A DNA stretch of 16,960 nt from Anaerolinea thermophila (GTDB lineage Bacteria > Chloroflexota > Anaerolineae > Anaerolineales > Villigracilaceae): positions 1 through 16,960 of the forward strand of contig DZBA01000025.1 in the NCBI GenBank assembly GCA_022729775.1, written 5' to 3'. Of the stretch, positions 1-7,435 are shown one piece after another. Within the stretch, counting starts at the first letter, position 1, and each line of letters opens with the position of its first letter. Below the pieces are notes generated by a model. It did not search any database and was not told the origin of the DNA. It worked only from the letters and a program-made list of their open reading frames with translations. Both the position numbers and the translations under genes were made by a program.

Positions 1-14
1 CCGAGATATGTCAG

Positions 15-42
15 TTGACGCGCTTATGGAATTGAGTATAAT
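15..42 (+). promoter_or_regulatory. Sigma70-type promoter for the opp operon
   Basis: A -35 box TTGACG (15-20) and a perfect -10 box TATAAT (37-42) are separated by 16 bases. Transcription would start near base 49 and give a leader of about 57 nt before oppD. No other promoter this good lies in the next 6 kb, so it probably drives the whole oppD-F-A-B-C operon. The rest of bases 1-105 shows no coding region. Confidence 0.75.
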
Positions 43-105
43 CAATCTTTGCTGATGGTGTTTTGGTAATGAATTCTCATCCCAGTATAGAATAGGACCT
101 TACAG

Positions 106-1092
106 ATGCCGGAACTTTTGTTAGATATCAAAGGTCTTGAAACTCAATTCAAGACTTCTGAGGGAATGGTACATGCGGTCAATGGCGTTTCTTTTGGTTT
201 GAAAGAAGGCGAGACTCTTGGCGTGGTGGGGGAAAGTGGTTGTGGAAAAAGTGTAACCATGCTCTCTGTGTTAGGTTTGATTCCATCTCCCCCCGGGAAG
301 ATTGTCAATGGCGAGGCGTTTTTCTTTGGCAGAGACCTGCTAAAGATGAACAATGAAGAGATCAGACATGTTCGCGGCGCGCAGATTGCCATGATTTTTC
401 AAGACCCGATGACTTCCCTTAACCCTGTTTTGACCATCGGATACCAATTGCAGGAACCGCTCATACTTCACTTGGGTATGACGACACAGCAGGCGCAGAC
501 GCGTTCGGCAGAATTGCTTGGCATGGTGGGTATTCCAAATCCCAAAGACCGCTTAAAAGATTATCCTCATCAGTTCTCAGGTGGGATGCGCCAGCGCGTG
601 ATGATCGCCATGTCGCTTGCGTGTAGTCCACAAATTCTGATTGCCGATGAACCCACTACAGCCCTCGATGTCACCATTCAAGCGCAGATTACAGATTTGG
701 TAAAACGTCTGCGTGATGAGCTCGGTATGGCAATTATCTGGATTACGCACGACTTGGGCGTGGTGGCAGGTTTGGCGCAGCGGATGTTGGTCATGTACGG
801 CGGCTTTATCATCGAAGAAGCGGCGGTCAAAGATTTGTTTGCAAACCCAAGCCATCCGTATACTATCGGTTTGATTGGAAGCCTGCCGCGCATTGACGGC
901 AAGCATGGTCGCTTATACTCGATTGAAGGGCAGCCGCCTGTCCTATTCCAAAAGCCGGTGTCCTGTCCATTTGCGCCGCGTTGCAAATGGGCAATGGATC
1001 GCTGTTGGAAAGAAAACCCCACCCTTTCCCCCATCTCTGGCGAACATCGCGTGGCGTGCTGGGTTGACGTCAAAACAGGGAGACCCCGATAA
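106..1092 (+). CDS. oppD: Oligopeptide ABC transporter ATP-binding protein OppD
   Basis: One of the two cytoplasmic ATPases that power peptide import through the OppB/OppC channel. The 328 residues match the usual OppD/DppD length. Visible motifs are Walker A GESGCGKS (42-49), Q-loop Q99, signature FSGGMRQR (157-164), Walker B ILIADEP (177-183, catalytic E182) and switch H215. The C-terminal oligo_HPY domain carries Cys287, 293, 300 and 318 in a C-x5-C-x6-C-x17-C pattern. This pattern is linked to a [4Fe-4S] cluster in some dipeptide transporters; its presence here is inferred. The start is preceded by a TAGGA-type ribosome site. The stop overlaps the oppF start by one base (TAATG), so the two ATPases are probably translationally coupled. 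Transport of peptides rather than other SBP_bac_5 substrates rests on the OppA-like features downstream. Confidence 0.93.
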   Translation: MPELLLDIKGLETQFKTSEGMVHAVNGVSFGLKEGETLGVVGESGCGKSVTMLSVLGLIPSPPGKIVNGEAFFFGRDLLKMNNEEIRHVRGAQIAMIFQDPMTSLNPVLTIGYQLQEPLILHLGMTTQQAQTRSAELLGMVGIPNPKDRLKDYPHQFSGGMRQRVMIAMSLACSPQILIADEPTTALDVTIQAQITDLVKRLRDELGMAIIWITHDLGVVAGLAQRMLVMYGGFIIEEAAVKDLFANPSHPYTIGLIGSLPRIDGKHGRLYSIEGQPPVLFQKPVSCPFAPRCKWAMDRCWKENPTLSPISGEHRVACWVDVKTGRPR

Positions 1093-2075
1093 TGACCGAT
1101 AATAACGAAGTTTTATTAAGAGTGGAAAACCTAAAAATGCACTTTCCCATTTTTCGTGGGATTGTGTTTCAAAAACAAGTGGGCGCTGTCCATGCGGTAG
1201 ATGGTATTTCCTTCGATGTTAAACGCGGAGAAACGCTTGGTTTGGTGGGCGAGTCTGGCTGCGGCAAATCCACAACTGGACGCGCAATTTTGCAATTATA
1301 TAAACCCACCGGCGGTAAGGTATTCTTCAAAGACAAGGAACTGACTACGCTCAAACGTGATGAGATGCGCGCGGTGCGCCGCGAAATGCAGATGATCTTT
1401 CAAGACCCGTATGCCAGTTTAAATCCGCGTATGACCGTCGGCGAGATTGCGGGTGAGCCGCTTATCGTTCACAGCGCAGCCTCTCCGAAAGAGATACAGG
1501 AGCGCGTTGAGCAGCTGCTGGAATTGGTGGGACTCAACCCGAGATTCGCAAACCGCTATCCGCATGAATTTTCCGGCGGACAGCGTCAACGTATCGGCAT
1601 TGCGCGCGCGCTTGCCTTGCAGCCATCTTTCATCGTGTGCGACGAGCCCATCTCCGCGCTGGATGTTTCCATTCAGGCGCAGGTGGTGAACTTGCTTGAT
1701 GAATTGCAGGATAAATTTAGCTTGACCTATTTATTCATCGCGCATGACCTTTCGATGGTGCGTCACATCAGCAAGCGCGTGGCTGTCATGTATTTGGGCG
1801 TGATTGTGGAATTGGCTGACCGTGAAAGTTTATACCTTGAGCCTTTCCATCCGTACACGCAGGCTCTTCTTTCCGCGGTTCCCATCCCAGACCCATTCGC
1901 GGAAGTGAATCGCACGCGCGTTATTTTGGAAGGCGATGTGCCTTCCCCGGTCAATCCCCCCTCGGGTTGCCGATTCCGCACGCGCTGTCCCATTGCAGAC
2001 AAAGTCTGCGCGGAATCGCGTCCTGAATTTCGTGAGGTAAAACCAGGTCACTTTGTGGCTTGTCATAAAGTATAA
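1092..2075 (+). CDS. oppF: Oligopeptide ABC transporter ATP-binding protein OppF
   Basis: Second ATPase of the transporter, expected to form a heterodimer with OppD on the cytoplasmic face of OppB/OppC. Over 327 residues it shows Walker A GESGCGKST (53-61), Q-loop Q104, signature SGGQRQR (161-167), Walker B FIVCDEP (180-186, E185) and switch H218. The oligo_HPY tail has Cys293, 299, 306 and 324, so both ATPases carry the four-Cys pattern. The N-terminus has the extra stretch before the A-loop that is usual in OppF/DppF (FPIFRGIVFQKQVGAVHAV, 18-36), which separates it from OppD. The ATG shares its A with the oppD stop codon, and there is no independent promoter. Confidence 0.93.
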   Translation: MTDNNEVLLRVENLKMHFPIFRGIVFQKQVGAVHAVDGISFDVKRGETLGLVGESGCGKSTTGRAILQLYKPTGGKVFFKDKELTTLKRDEMRAVRREMQMIFQDPYASLNPRMTVGEIAGEPLIVHSAASPKEIQERVEQLLELVGLNPRFANRYPHEFSGGQRQRIGIARALALQPSFIVCDEPISALDVSIQAQVVNLLDELQDKFSLTYLFIAHDLSMVRHISKRVAVMYLGVIVELADRESLYLEPFHPYTQALLSAVPIPDPFAEVNRTRVILEGDVPSPVNPPSGCRFRTRCPIADKVCAESRPEFREVKPGHFVACHKV

Positions 2076-2084
2076 ATAAATTTG

Positions 2085-2095
2085 AAGGAGGTGAT
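2085..2095 (+). promoter_or_regulatory. Perfect Shine-Dalgarno sequence without a well-placed start
   Basis: AAGGAGGTGAT is an 11-base perfect complement of the usual bacterial 16S rRNA 3' end. The nearest ATG (2094) overlaps it, only 2 bases after the GGAGG core, and would give a 28-residue peptide ending inside oppA. The next ATG (2120) is about 28 bases away. oppA has its own SD, GAGGAG (2159-2164), 8 bases before its ATG. The element may therefore be a ribosome-loading or mRNA-stabilising site rather than a translation start. That role is inferred by analogy with the STAB-SD of Bacillus cry3A mRNA. Confidence 0.55.
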
Positions 2096-2172
2096 GCTTA
2101 ACAGAGATACTCATCATCCATGTTCAAAAAATTCGTATTCAACAATCACTATCTATTTGAGGAGAAGAAACA

Positions 2173-3915
2173 ATGCGTAAGATGTTTATTTTATTGAGCC
2201 TGCTGGTTGTGTTTAGCATGGCTTTGTCTGCTTGTGGCGGCGCGGCAGCGCCTGCTCCCAGCAAAGTTTTAACCACAAACTTCCTGTCCGGTGATGTTCC
2301 CACCCTTGACCCGGCGGTAGCGGAAGACACCAGCTCCATCCAGATTGCACAGGAAACTTTTGGCGGCGTTACCCATTTGAACGAAGTCACCAACGCGGTT
2401 GAACCCGGTTTGGCGACATCCTGGGATGTGGTTGACAATGCCGATGGCTCACAGACCATTACCTTCCACCTGCGCAACGATGTTCCGTGGGTTCGCTGGA
2501 ACGGCACCAAGGTCGAGAAGGTACAAAATTGCGATGGCAAAGACCGCATGGTCACTGCCGGTGATATTGCCTATGGCATTTATCGCAATCAGGCTCCCGC
2601 CAATGCTTCACCCTATGCCTACCTGTTGGGATTTGTGTTGAAAGGCGCGTCTGATTTCAACAACGGCAAGTCAACCGACTTTGCCTCTGTTGGCGTCAAG
2701 GCTGTTGACGATCAAACCCTCGAAATGATCTTCATGAGCCAGGTGACTTATAACGTCCAGCTCGCTGGCTTGTGGGTTGCGTATGCCCAGCCGAAATGGG
2801 TTATCGAAGGCGACTGTAGTGGCAAAGTGGTTGCTGCTGGCGAAAAATGGATTGAACCCGCCAACTTCCAGGGCTATGGTCCCTTCACACTCAAGGAATG
2901 GGTGCATGATGACTACATCTCCATTGTAAAGAACCCCTTCTGGCCCGGCAGCGAAGCGATTCCCCAGCCCAAGCTCGACGAAGTTGTATTCAAGATGCTT
3001 GACGAACCTGCTCAGCTGGCAGAATATGAAGCTGGCAAGGCTGACCATGTTTCCAGCGTTCCCCAGTCCGATATTGACCGCATCAAGGCTGACCCGGCTC
3101 TCTCCAAAGAATTCGCCATTTCCCCGCAGCTTTGCACCTACTACTACGGCTTCAATACAAAAGCCTCTGTGGTAGATGACGTGCGCGTTCGCCGCGCGCT
3201 TTCGATGGCTGTTGACCGCCAGAGCCTGATTGACAATGTCGCCAAGGGCGAACAGGAACCCGCGCAATGGTTCGCTCGCCCCGGTTTGGCTGGCGCCCCC
3301 ACCATTGAAACACACCCCGATTTAGGCATCAAATACGACCCGGAAGCCGCTAAAGCTGAACTCAAATCCTATTTGGATGAGAAGGGCGTTACTGCTGATT
3401 CGCTCGAACTGACCCTGCTGTTCAACACCTCCGCTGGACATCAAGCCATCGCGGAAACCATCCAGCAAATGTGGAAGGACACCCTGGGTGTCACCGTTAA
3501 ATTGACCAACCAAGAAGCGGCTGTCTTCTGGGATACCATCAAGGGTAAAGACACCCCGCAGATTTACCGCGCTGGCTGGTGCTTGGATTACCCGGATGCC
3601 AACAACTTCGTCCGTGAAGTTCTTGCTGTCAACGGTTCACAAAACCCGGCTGATGAAAAGGGCGAGCCTACCGGCGGCTTTAATTGGAAGAACGAGAAAT
3701 TTGAAGAATTGGTTGCCAAGGCTGCCACTGAAGCCGATCTTGCCAAGCGCGTGGAACTGTATGCGCAAGCCGAGCAGATCGCCATGGTCGACGATGTGAT
3801 TATGATCCCGATCTATTGGTACACCAACCTGGATATGACCAAGCCGTATGTCACCCGAACTTACAGCTCCTCTGGTCACGAAGCCTTTGAGAAGTGGGAC
3901 ATTCTGCCCCACTAA
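2173..3915 (+). CDS. oppA: Oligopeptide-binding lipoprotein OppA (SBP_bac_5 family)
   Basis: Extracytoplasmic receptor that captures peptides and delivers them to OppBC. The 580 residues begin with a lipoprotein signal: basic MRK, a hydrophobic core (4-18), lipobox LSAC with acceptor Cys21, then a Gly/Ala/Pro linker. Family features follow: FHLRNDVPW (98-106), GYGPFTLKEW (about 234-243), VRVRRALSMAVDR (337-349) and GWCLDYPDANNF (468-479). From memory of E. coli OppA, LCTYYYGFN (320-328) and GWCLDYP align with its Cys271-Cys417 disulfide and with Asp419, which holds the peptide N-terminus. Here these would be Cys321, Cys470 and Asp472. Cys120 and Cys215 could form a second disulfide. The SD GAGGAG lies 8 bases before the ATG. 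Codon choice is cleaner than in the neighbours, as in highly expressed genes. Other substrates of this family cannot be excluded. Confidence 0.88.
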   Translation: MRKMFILLSLLVVFSMALSACGGAAAPAPSKVLTTNFLSGDVPTLDPAVAEDTSSIQIAQETFGGVTHLNEVTNAVEPGLATSWDVVDNADGSQTITFHLRNDVPWVRWNGTKVEKVQNCDGKDRMVTAGDIAYGIYRNQAPANASPYAYLLGFVLKGASDFNNGKSTDFASVGVKAVDDQTLEMIFMSQVTYNVQLAGLWVAYAQPKWVIEGDCSGKVVAAGEKWIEPANFQGYGPFTLKEWVHDDYISIVKNPFWPGSEAIPQPKLDEVVFKMLDEPAQLAEYEAGKADHVSSVPQSDIDRIKADPALSKEFAISPQLCTYYYGFNTKASVVDDVRVRRALSMAVDRQSLIDNVAKGEQEPAQWFARPGLAGAPTIETHPDLGIKYDPEAAKAELKSYLDEKGVTADSLELTLLFNTSAGHQAIAETIQQMWKDTLGVTVKLTNQEAAVFWDTIKGKDTPQIYRAGWCLDYPDANNFVREVLAVNGSQNPADEKGEPTGGFNWKNEKFEELVAKAATEADLAKRVELYAQAEQIAMVDDVIMIPIYWYTNLDMTKPYVTRTYSSSGHEAFEKWDILPH

Positions 3916-3934
3916 GATTTATAAGAGTTAATGT

Positions 3935-3965
3935 GGAGAGGGGGGATTTTTCCCCTCTCCATTAT
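3935..3965 (+). terminator. Intra-operon hairpin after oppA (attenuator or partial terminator)
   Basis: GGAGAGGGGG (3935-3944) pairs with TCCCCTCTCC (3951-3960), giving nine Watson-Crick pairs and one G-U around a six-base loop, followed by ATTATTTTTAA. It sits between oppA and oppB with genes of the same operon continuing. The likely effect is partial termination or 3'-end protection of the upstream oppA message, which would let the binding protein exceed the permeases. I found no convincing promoter in the rest of the 148-base gap (3916-4063). Confidence 0.75.
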
Positions 3966-4063
3966 TTTTAACTTGTTATCTTTGAAATATTCAGGATGTT
4001 TGCTTTCATGGGTAGGAAGACTGATTTCGAGAAAGCCCTGGTATTTTTTAGAGGAGATAAAGA

Positions 4064-5125
4064 ATGGGACGCTTTATAGTCCGTCGTCTGCTTTATATGC
4101 TGGCTGTTATATTGGTTGTTTCAGTAATTACCTTCCTGTTGATGCACGCGGTACCTGGGGGACCCTTCACCCGGGAAAAGTCTTTGCCTGAAGAAACCAT
4201 CAAGATACTGGAAAAACGCTACCATCTCGACCAGCCTTTATATGTGCAATATACCAGTTATCTTTATGCTGTTTTCATTCCACATTTCACAACCACGCCG
4301 CCCAACGCAGCTTTATCTTCCCAGGATGACTTCCTGTTGAATGTAAAAATTGGGTCCTTGTGGATTCGTTGGATGAATTTTGGACCCTCTTATCGCTCAC
4401 GGGGGCGCACTGTTAATGATATTTTCCGTGATAACTTGCCCATCTCTGCCCAGTTGGGCGTTATGTCTTTAATTATATCCATTTTGATTGGGATGCCGTT
4501 GGGCGTTATGGCAGCCCTGAAACAAAATACAATGTTGGATTATTTAGGAATGGGCATTGCCATTTTGGGAGTATCTGTGCCTGTCATTGTGCTGGGACCG
4601 ATCTTCGTATGGGTTTTTGGTATCACGCTCAAGTGGCTTCCTCCCACTGGGTGGGCAGCCAAGCCCCCCTTCTTCCTTGGATTCCTGCCATCCAATTTAA
4701 ATTGGGAATTCTTTCAACATGCGTTAATGCCGTCGTTTGCGCTGGGACTTGGCTCTTCGGCGGTCATTGCCCGCCTGACGCGCGCCAGCCTTTTACAGAC
4801 CATCCGCGAAGACTATATTCGCACAGCCCGCGCCAAAGGTTTGCAGGAAAGAGTAATTATCGTCCGCCACGCCATGAAAAACTCGATGATCCCCGTTGTG
4901 ACCATCCTTGGACCTCTCTTTGCTGCGCTGGTCACCGGTACCTTTGTCACTGAATTGATTTTTGGTATTCCGGGTATGGGTAAATATTTTGTAACCAGCA
5001 TTACAAACCGCGATTACCCGGTCATCATGGGGACAATTCTTTTGTATGCGGTTTTCCTTGTGTTGGCAAATCTGATCGTTGATATTATGTACGCATATTT
5101 AGACCCGCGTATTCGTTATGATTAA
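4064..5125 (+). CDS. oppB: Oligopeptide ABC transporter permease OppB
   Basis: Membrane channel subunit, 353 residues. The N-terminus (FIVRRLLYMLAVILVV..., 4-30) is the typical first TM helix of OppB/DppB. It is followed by a long extracytoplasmic loop with NFGPSYRSRGRTVNDIF (105-121). Further hydrophobic segments lie at about 127-150, 160-187, 216-236, 272-300 and 318-345. The EAA loop that docks onto the ATPases is visible as DYIRTARAKGL (250-260) followed by VRHAMKNSMIPV. The ATG was chosen because GAGGAG (4051-4056) lies seven bases upstream and the MGRFIVRRLLY N-terminus fits the family. Codon use is more AT-rich than in oppA. It follows the post-oppA hairpin and precedes oppC by 17 nt. 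Confidence 0.92.
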   Translation: MGRFIVRRLLYMLAVILVVSVITFLLMHAVPGGPFTREKSLPEETIKILEKRYHLDQPLYVQYTSYLYAVFIPHFTTTPPNAALSSQDDFLLNVKIGSLWIRWMNFGPSYRSRGRTVNDIFRDNLPISAQLGVMSLIISILIGMPLGVMAALKQNTMLDYLGMGIAILGVSVPVIVLGPIFVWVFGITLKWLPPTGWAAKPPFFLGFLPSNLNWEFFQHALMPSFALGLGSSAVIARLTRASLLQTIREDYIRTARAKGLQERVIIVRHAMKNSMIPVVTILGPLFAALVTGTFVTELIFGIPGMGKYFVTSITNRDYPVIMGTILLYAVFLVLANLIVDIMYAYLDPRIRYD

Positions 5126-5142
5126 TTGTTCAGGAGACGAGC

Positions 5143-6171
5143 ATGGCAAATACAAACGAAGTTGAACCAAAATCAGTTGGCGCTCGTGACACGTTGTTAA
5201 CGCAAAAACGAGAGAGTCTTGGACAGGATGCATTCCGCCGCTTGATGCGCAATCATGCCGCTGTGGTAGGCGGAGTGATCATCATAATTCTAATTTTGCT
5301 GGCGCTGCTGGCTCCCTGGATCGCCATTAAGCCGTTTTCAGAGCAGGTGCTGGTTGATCAAAATAAAGTGCCAAAATGGCTGGTTTCGGTATTCCCATCC
5401 CTTGAACCATACGCAGTCTATTCAAATGACTACCCTTTGGGCGCGGACTATGTGGGACGTGACCTGTTCAGCCGTATCATTTACGGCTCGCGCGTTTCGC
5501 TGACGGTTGCCCTTATTGGACCCCTGATCAGCATCATTATCGGCGTGATTTACGGCAGTATCTCTGGGTATTTTGGCGGTTGGGTGGATAATATTATGAT
5601 GCGCATTGTGGATGTGCTTTACGCTTTTCCCAGCCTGTTGTTCATCATTCTCTTAATGGCATTCTTCCGTTCCCCCATTTCAGATATTCAGCCCGGTACT
5701 TTTGCATACTCCATTAAAGAGTTGGATGAAAGCCTGGGCGGAATGTTCTTCATCTTCATTGGCATTGGCTTGACAGCATGGGAGACGATGGCGCGCCTCA
5801 CGCGCGGACAGGTCATCTCCATCCGCGAGAAAGAATTCGTCGAAGCCGCGCGCACGATTGGCGCGTCGAACGCTCGCATTATGTTCCGCCACATTTTGCC
5901 GAATATCGTCGGTCCGCTGGTGGTGGCTGAGACATTGGCAATCCCCGGCTACATCTCGACAGAAGCCTTTCTCTCCTTCATCGGCTTGGGAGTTAATCCG
6001 CCTACGCCTTCGTGGGGTTCGATGATTGCGGATGGCGCAAAGGCGATTCGCACGTACCCCAACCAAGCTATTTTCCCCGCGCTGGCATTGGCAATTACCA
6101 TGTTTGCCTTCAACTTCCTCGGCGACGGATTACGCGACGCGCTCGACCCGCGTTTGCGCGGCACGCAATAG
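5143..6171 (+). CDS. oppC: Oligopeptide ABC transporter permease OppC
   Basis: Second channel subunit, 342 residues, partner of OppB. A cytoplasmic N-terminal region (1-38) with FRRLMRNHAA leads into TM1 (39-62), as in the OppC_N domain. The periplasmic-type segment includes YPLGADYVGRDLFSRIIYGSRVS. More TM segments follow, and the EAA loop reads KEFVEAARTIGASNARIMFRHILPN (from about 230). The C-terminus FNFLGDGLRDALDPRLRG is characteristic. An insert near residues 172-200 (DIQPGTFAYSIKELDESLGG) precedes a TM helix and resembles that of related permeases. An AGGAG site lies just before the ATG, 17 nt after oppB. It is the last gene of the operon, and a terminator follows 12 bases after the stop. 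Confidence 0.92.
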   Translation: MANTNEVEPKSVGARDTLLTQKRESLGQDAFRRLMRNHAAVVGGVIIIILILLALLAPWIAIKPFSEQVLVDQNKVPKWLVSVFPSLEPYAVYSNDYPLGADYVGRDLFSRIIYGSRVSLTVALIGPLISIIIGVIYGSISGYFGGWVDNIMMRIVDVLYAFPSLLFIILLMAFFRSPISDIQPGTFAYSIKELDESLGGMFFIFIGIGLTAWETMARLTRGQVISIREKEFVEAARTIGASNARIMFRHILPNIVGPLVVAETLAIPGYISTEAFLSFIGLGVNPPTPSWGSMIADGAKAIRTYPNQAIFPALALAITMFAFNFLGDGLRDALDPRLRGTQ

Positions 6172-6183
6172 AATTCAAAAATC

Positions 6184-6224
6184 ACAGGACTTGACCATAC
6201 GCGTCAAGTCCTGTTTTTTATTTT
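6184..6224 (+). terminator. Terminator of the opp operon, probably bidirectional
   Basis: ACAGGACTTGAC (6184-6195) pairs perfectly with GTCAAGTCCTGT (6203-6214) around a seven-base loop, followed by TTTTTATTTT. On the opposite strand the same stem is followed by a T-run (complement of AAAAA just upstream). It can therefore also end the convergent DUF711 transcript, whose stop codon (6218-6220) lies within the + strand T tract. Confidence 0.9.
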
Positions 6225-7426
6225 ACGCGTGATTGGATGTGAAAACTTCCGCTGTCACGAAATGGGGGATTCAGTGGCGCGGAATCAAGCGCCATGATTT
6301 TGCTGTTTGCAAAAAACGCAAAATCGAATCCGGTGGCGTCGCCTACTTTTTTATCGGGGATGGGCATTAATCGCGCGGTGAGCGGCTTATCGAGGCGCAG
6401 CGCCAGCGCGGATAAATCCAGCAGCAGCGGGGCGATTTGCGCGGCAGCGCTATCCCCGGCAAGCGGAATCGTATCCAACCCTGTGCCGCATACTGCTGAA
6501 TAGAGCAGCGCGTCTTTGATGGTGAGCGCGCCCTCGGCAGCGCGTTGCGCAAGGATGGAATCTTCGAGGACGGGCTGCATAAACCCGCTGAAGCCGGTGT
6601 GCGGAAAATCGGCGCGGTCAATGGCTTCGGTCAAAATTGCGGCGGCGGCAAGCGAACCATGCAAACCAATTTTTGGGATGCCGGTATTCTCGACGGCTTT
6701 GCCAAGCGAGTGCGCGTCATCGGGGTAGGGCGCAAGTGAAAAATCAATGCCTTTAAAACGCGGCGGGGCATTCAGCGAATTGGCAACGCGGGCAATGGCT
6801 TGTCCGTGTTTGGTGATTTCAGCAATTAAATTTTTTCTGCCTTCTTCCAATGTTTTCGCGTTTTCAAAAGCCGCAACAGCCACATCTGCTGATTCGGTTG
6901 CGATGCCAAACGCGGGAATTTCATCATCGTGATACGCGGCGGGGAAAAACGGCGCGCCCGCTGGCACGTTTGCAAGCGCGGCAAAGCGCAGGTTTGCAAA
7001 TCCATCCGGCGTGATGCGCGAGGATTGCTCGATGATTTTCGCGCAGGCGTTGACGGCTTGCATTGAAATCCCATTTTGTTTATCTGCCATTGTGCCGCTG
7101 AAGAAAATATTTTCACTGGCTGCAATCGCTTCGGGGATGACTTCGTAACTTTCGGGGAATTCAATCAGCGCGGGACCCAGCGCGGCATACACCACACCAA
7201 TTTGCGGCAGGATGTTTTCGAGCTCGCGCGCGAGTTGCGGAAGTTTTTTGACATCGCTTAATAATTTTGGAAAAGGTATCGTGGCAAGCCGCGTGGTTTG
7301 CACTTCGTAGCCCGCGCTTTCATACACGGATTTTGCGCGCGAGAGAAATTCACCGGCTTCGCGTAAGGCGTTTTCATCGAGCGGAAATTTTGGATGCAAA
7401 AAATAAGTAATGGAACGGATTTTCAT
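6218..7426 (-). CDS. DUF711 (UPF0210-like) family protein of unknown function
   Basis: A 402-residue soluble protein with no signal peptide or TM helix. It begins MKIRSITYF, as DUF711 proteins do, and carries hallmark stretches HTGFSGFMQPVLED (276-289) and VCGTGLDTIPLAGD (312-325, Cys313), then RLMPIPDKKVGDATGFDF (352-369). These Gly/Asp-rich stretches suggest a ligand or active site, but no reaction is established for the family as far as I know. In many Firmicutes the UPF0210 gene sits beside a small ACT-domain gene (UPF0237); none is present here. Instead it lies nine bases after lysA, with its AGAGG ribosome site touching the lysA stop, so it is probably co-transcribed and coupled. A role near lysine or amino-acid metabolism is only inference from position. 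It is somewhat shorter than the roughly 450 residues typical of UPF0210. Confidence 0.8.
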   Translation of the reverse strand: MKIRSITYFLHPKFPLDENALREAGEFLSRAKSVYESAGYEVQTTRLATIPFPKLLSDVKKLPQLARELENILPQIGVVYAALGPALIEFPESYEVIPEAIAASENIFFSGTMADKQNGISMQAVNACAKIIEQSSRITPDGFANLRFAALANVPAGAPFFPAAYHDDEIPAFGIATESADVAVAAFENAKTLEEGRKNLIAEITKHGQAIARVANSLNAPPRFKGIDFSLAPYPDDAHSLGKAVENTGIPKIGLHGSLAAAAILTEAIDRADFPHTGFSGFMQPVLEDSILAQRAAEGALTIKDALLYSAVCGTGLDTIPLAGDSAAAQIAPLLLDLSALALRLDKPLTARLMPIPDKKVGDATGFDFAFFANSKIMALDSAPLNPPFRDSGSFHIQSRVK

Positions 7427-7435
7427 TTTTCCTCT

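Noticed and set aside
2082..2111. Weak promoter for oppA (TTGAAG-18-GATACT)
   Set aside because: Only four matches in each box and long spacing, and it overlaps the perfect SD; not strong enough to list.
2094..2180. Possible 28-residue leader peptide after the perfect SD before oppA
   Set aside because: The ATG is only two bases from the SD core, the peptide resembles nothing I recognise, and the frame simply runs into oppA. Kept as an alternative in a finding, not as a gene.
2671..3315. 214-codon open frame antisense to oppA
   Set aside because: No recognisable protein, no SD or promoter, and it covers the conserved core of oppA.
3931..4191. 86-codon frame spanning the post-oppA hairpin into oppB
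   Set aside because: It starts inside the terminator-like hairpin, lacks an SD, and overlaps oppB in another frame.
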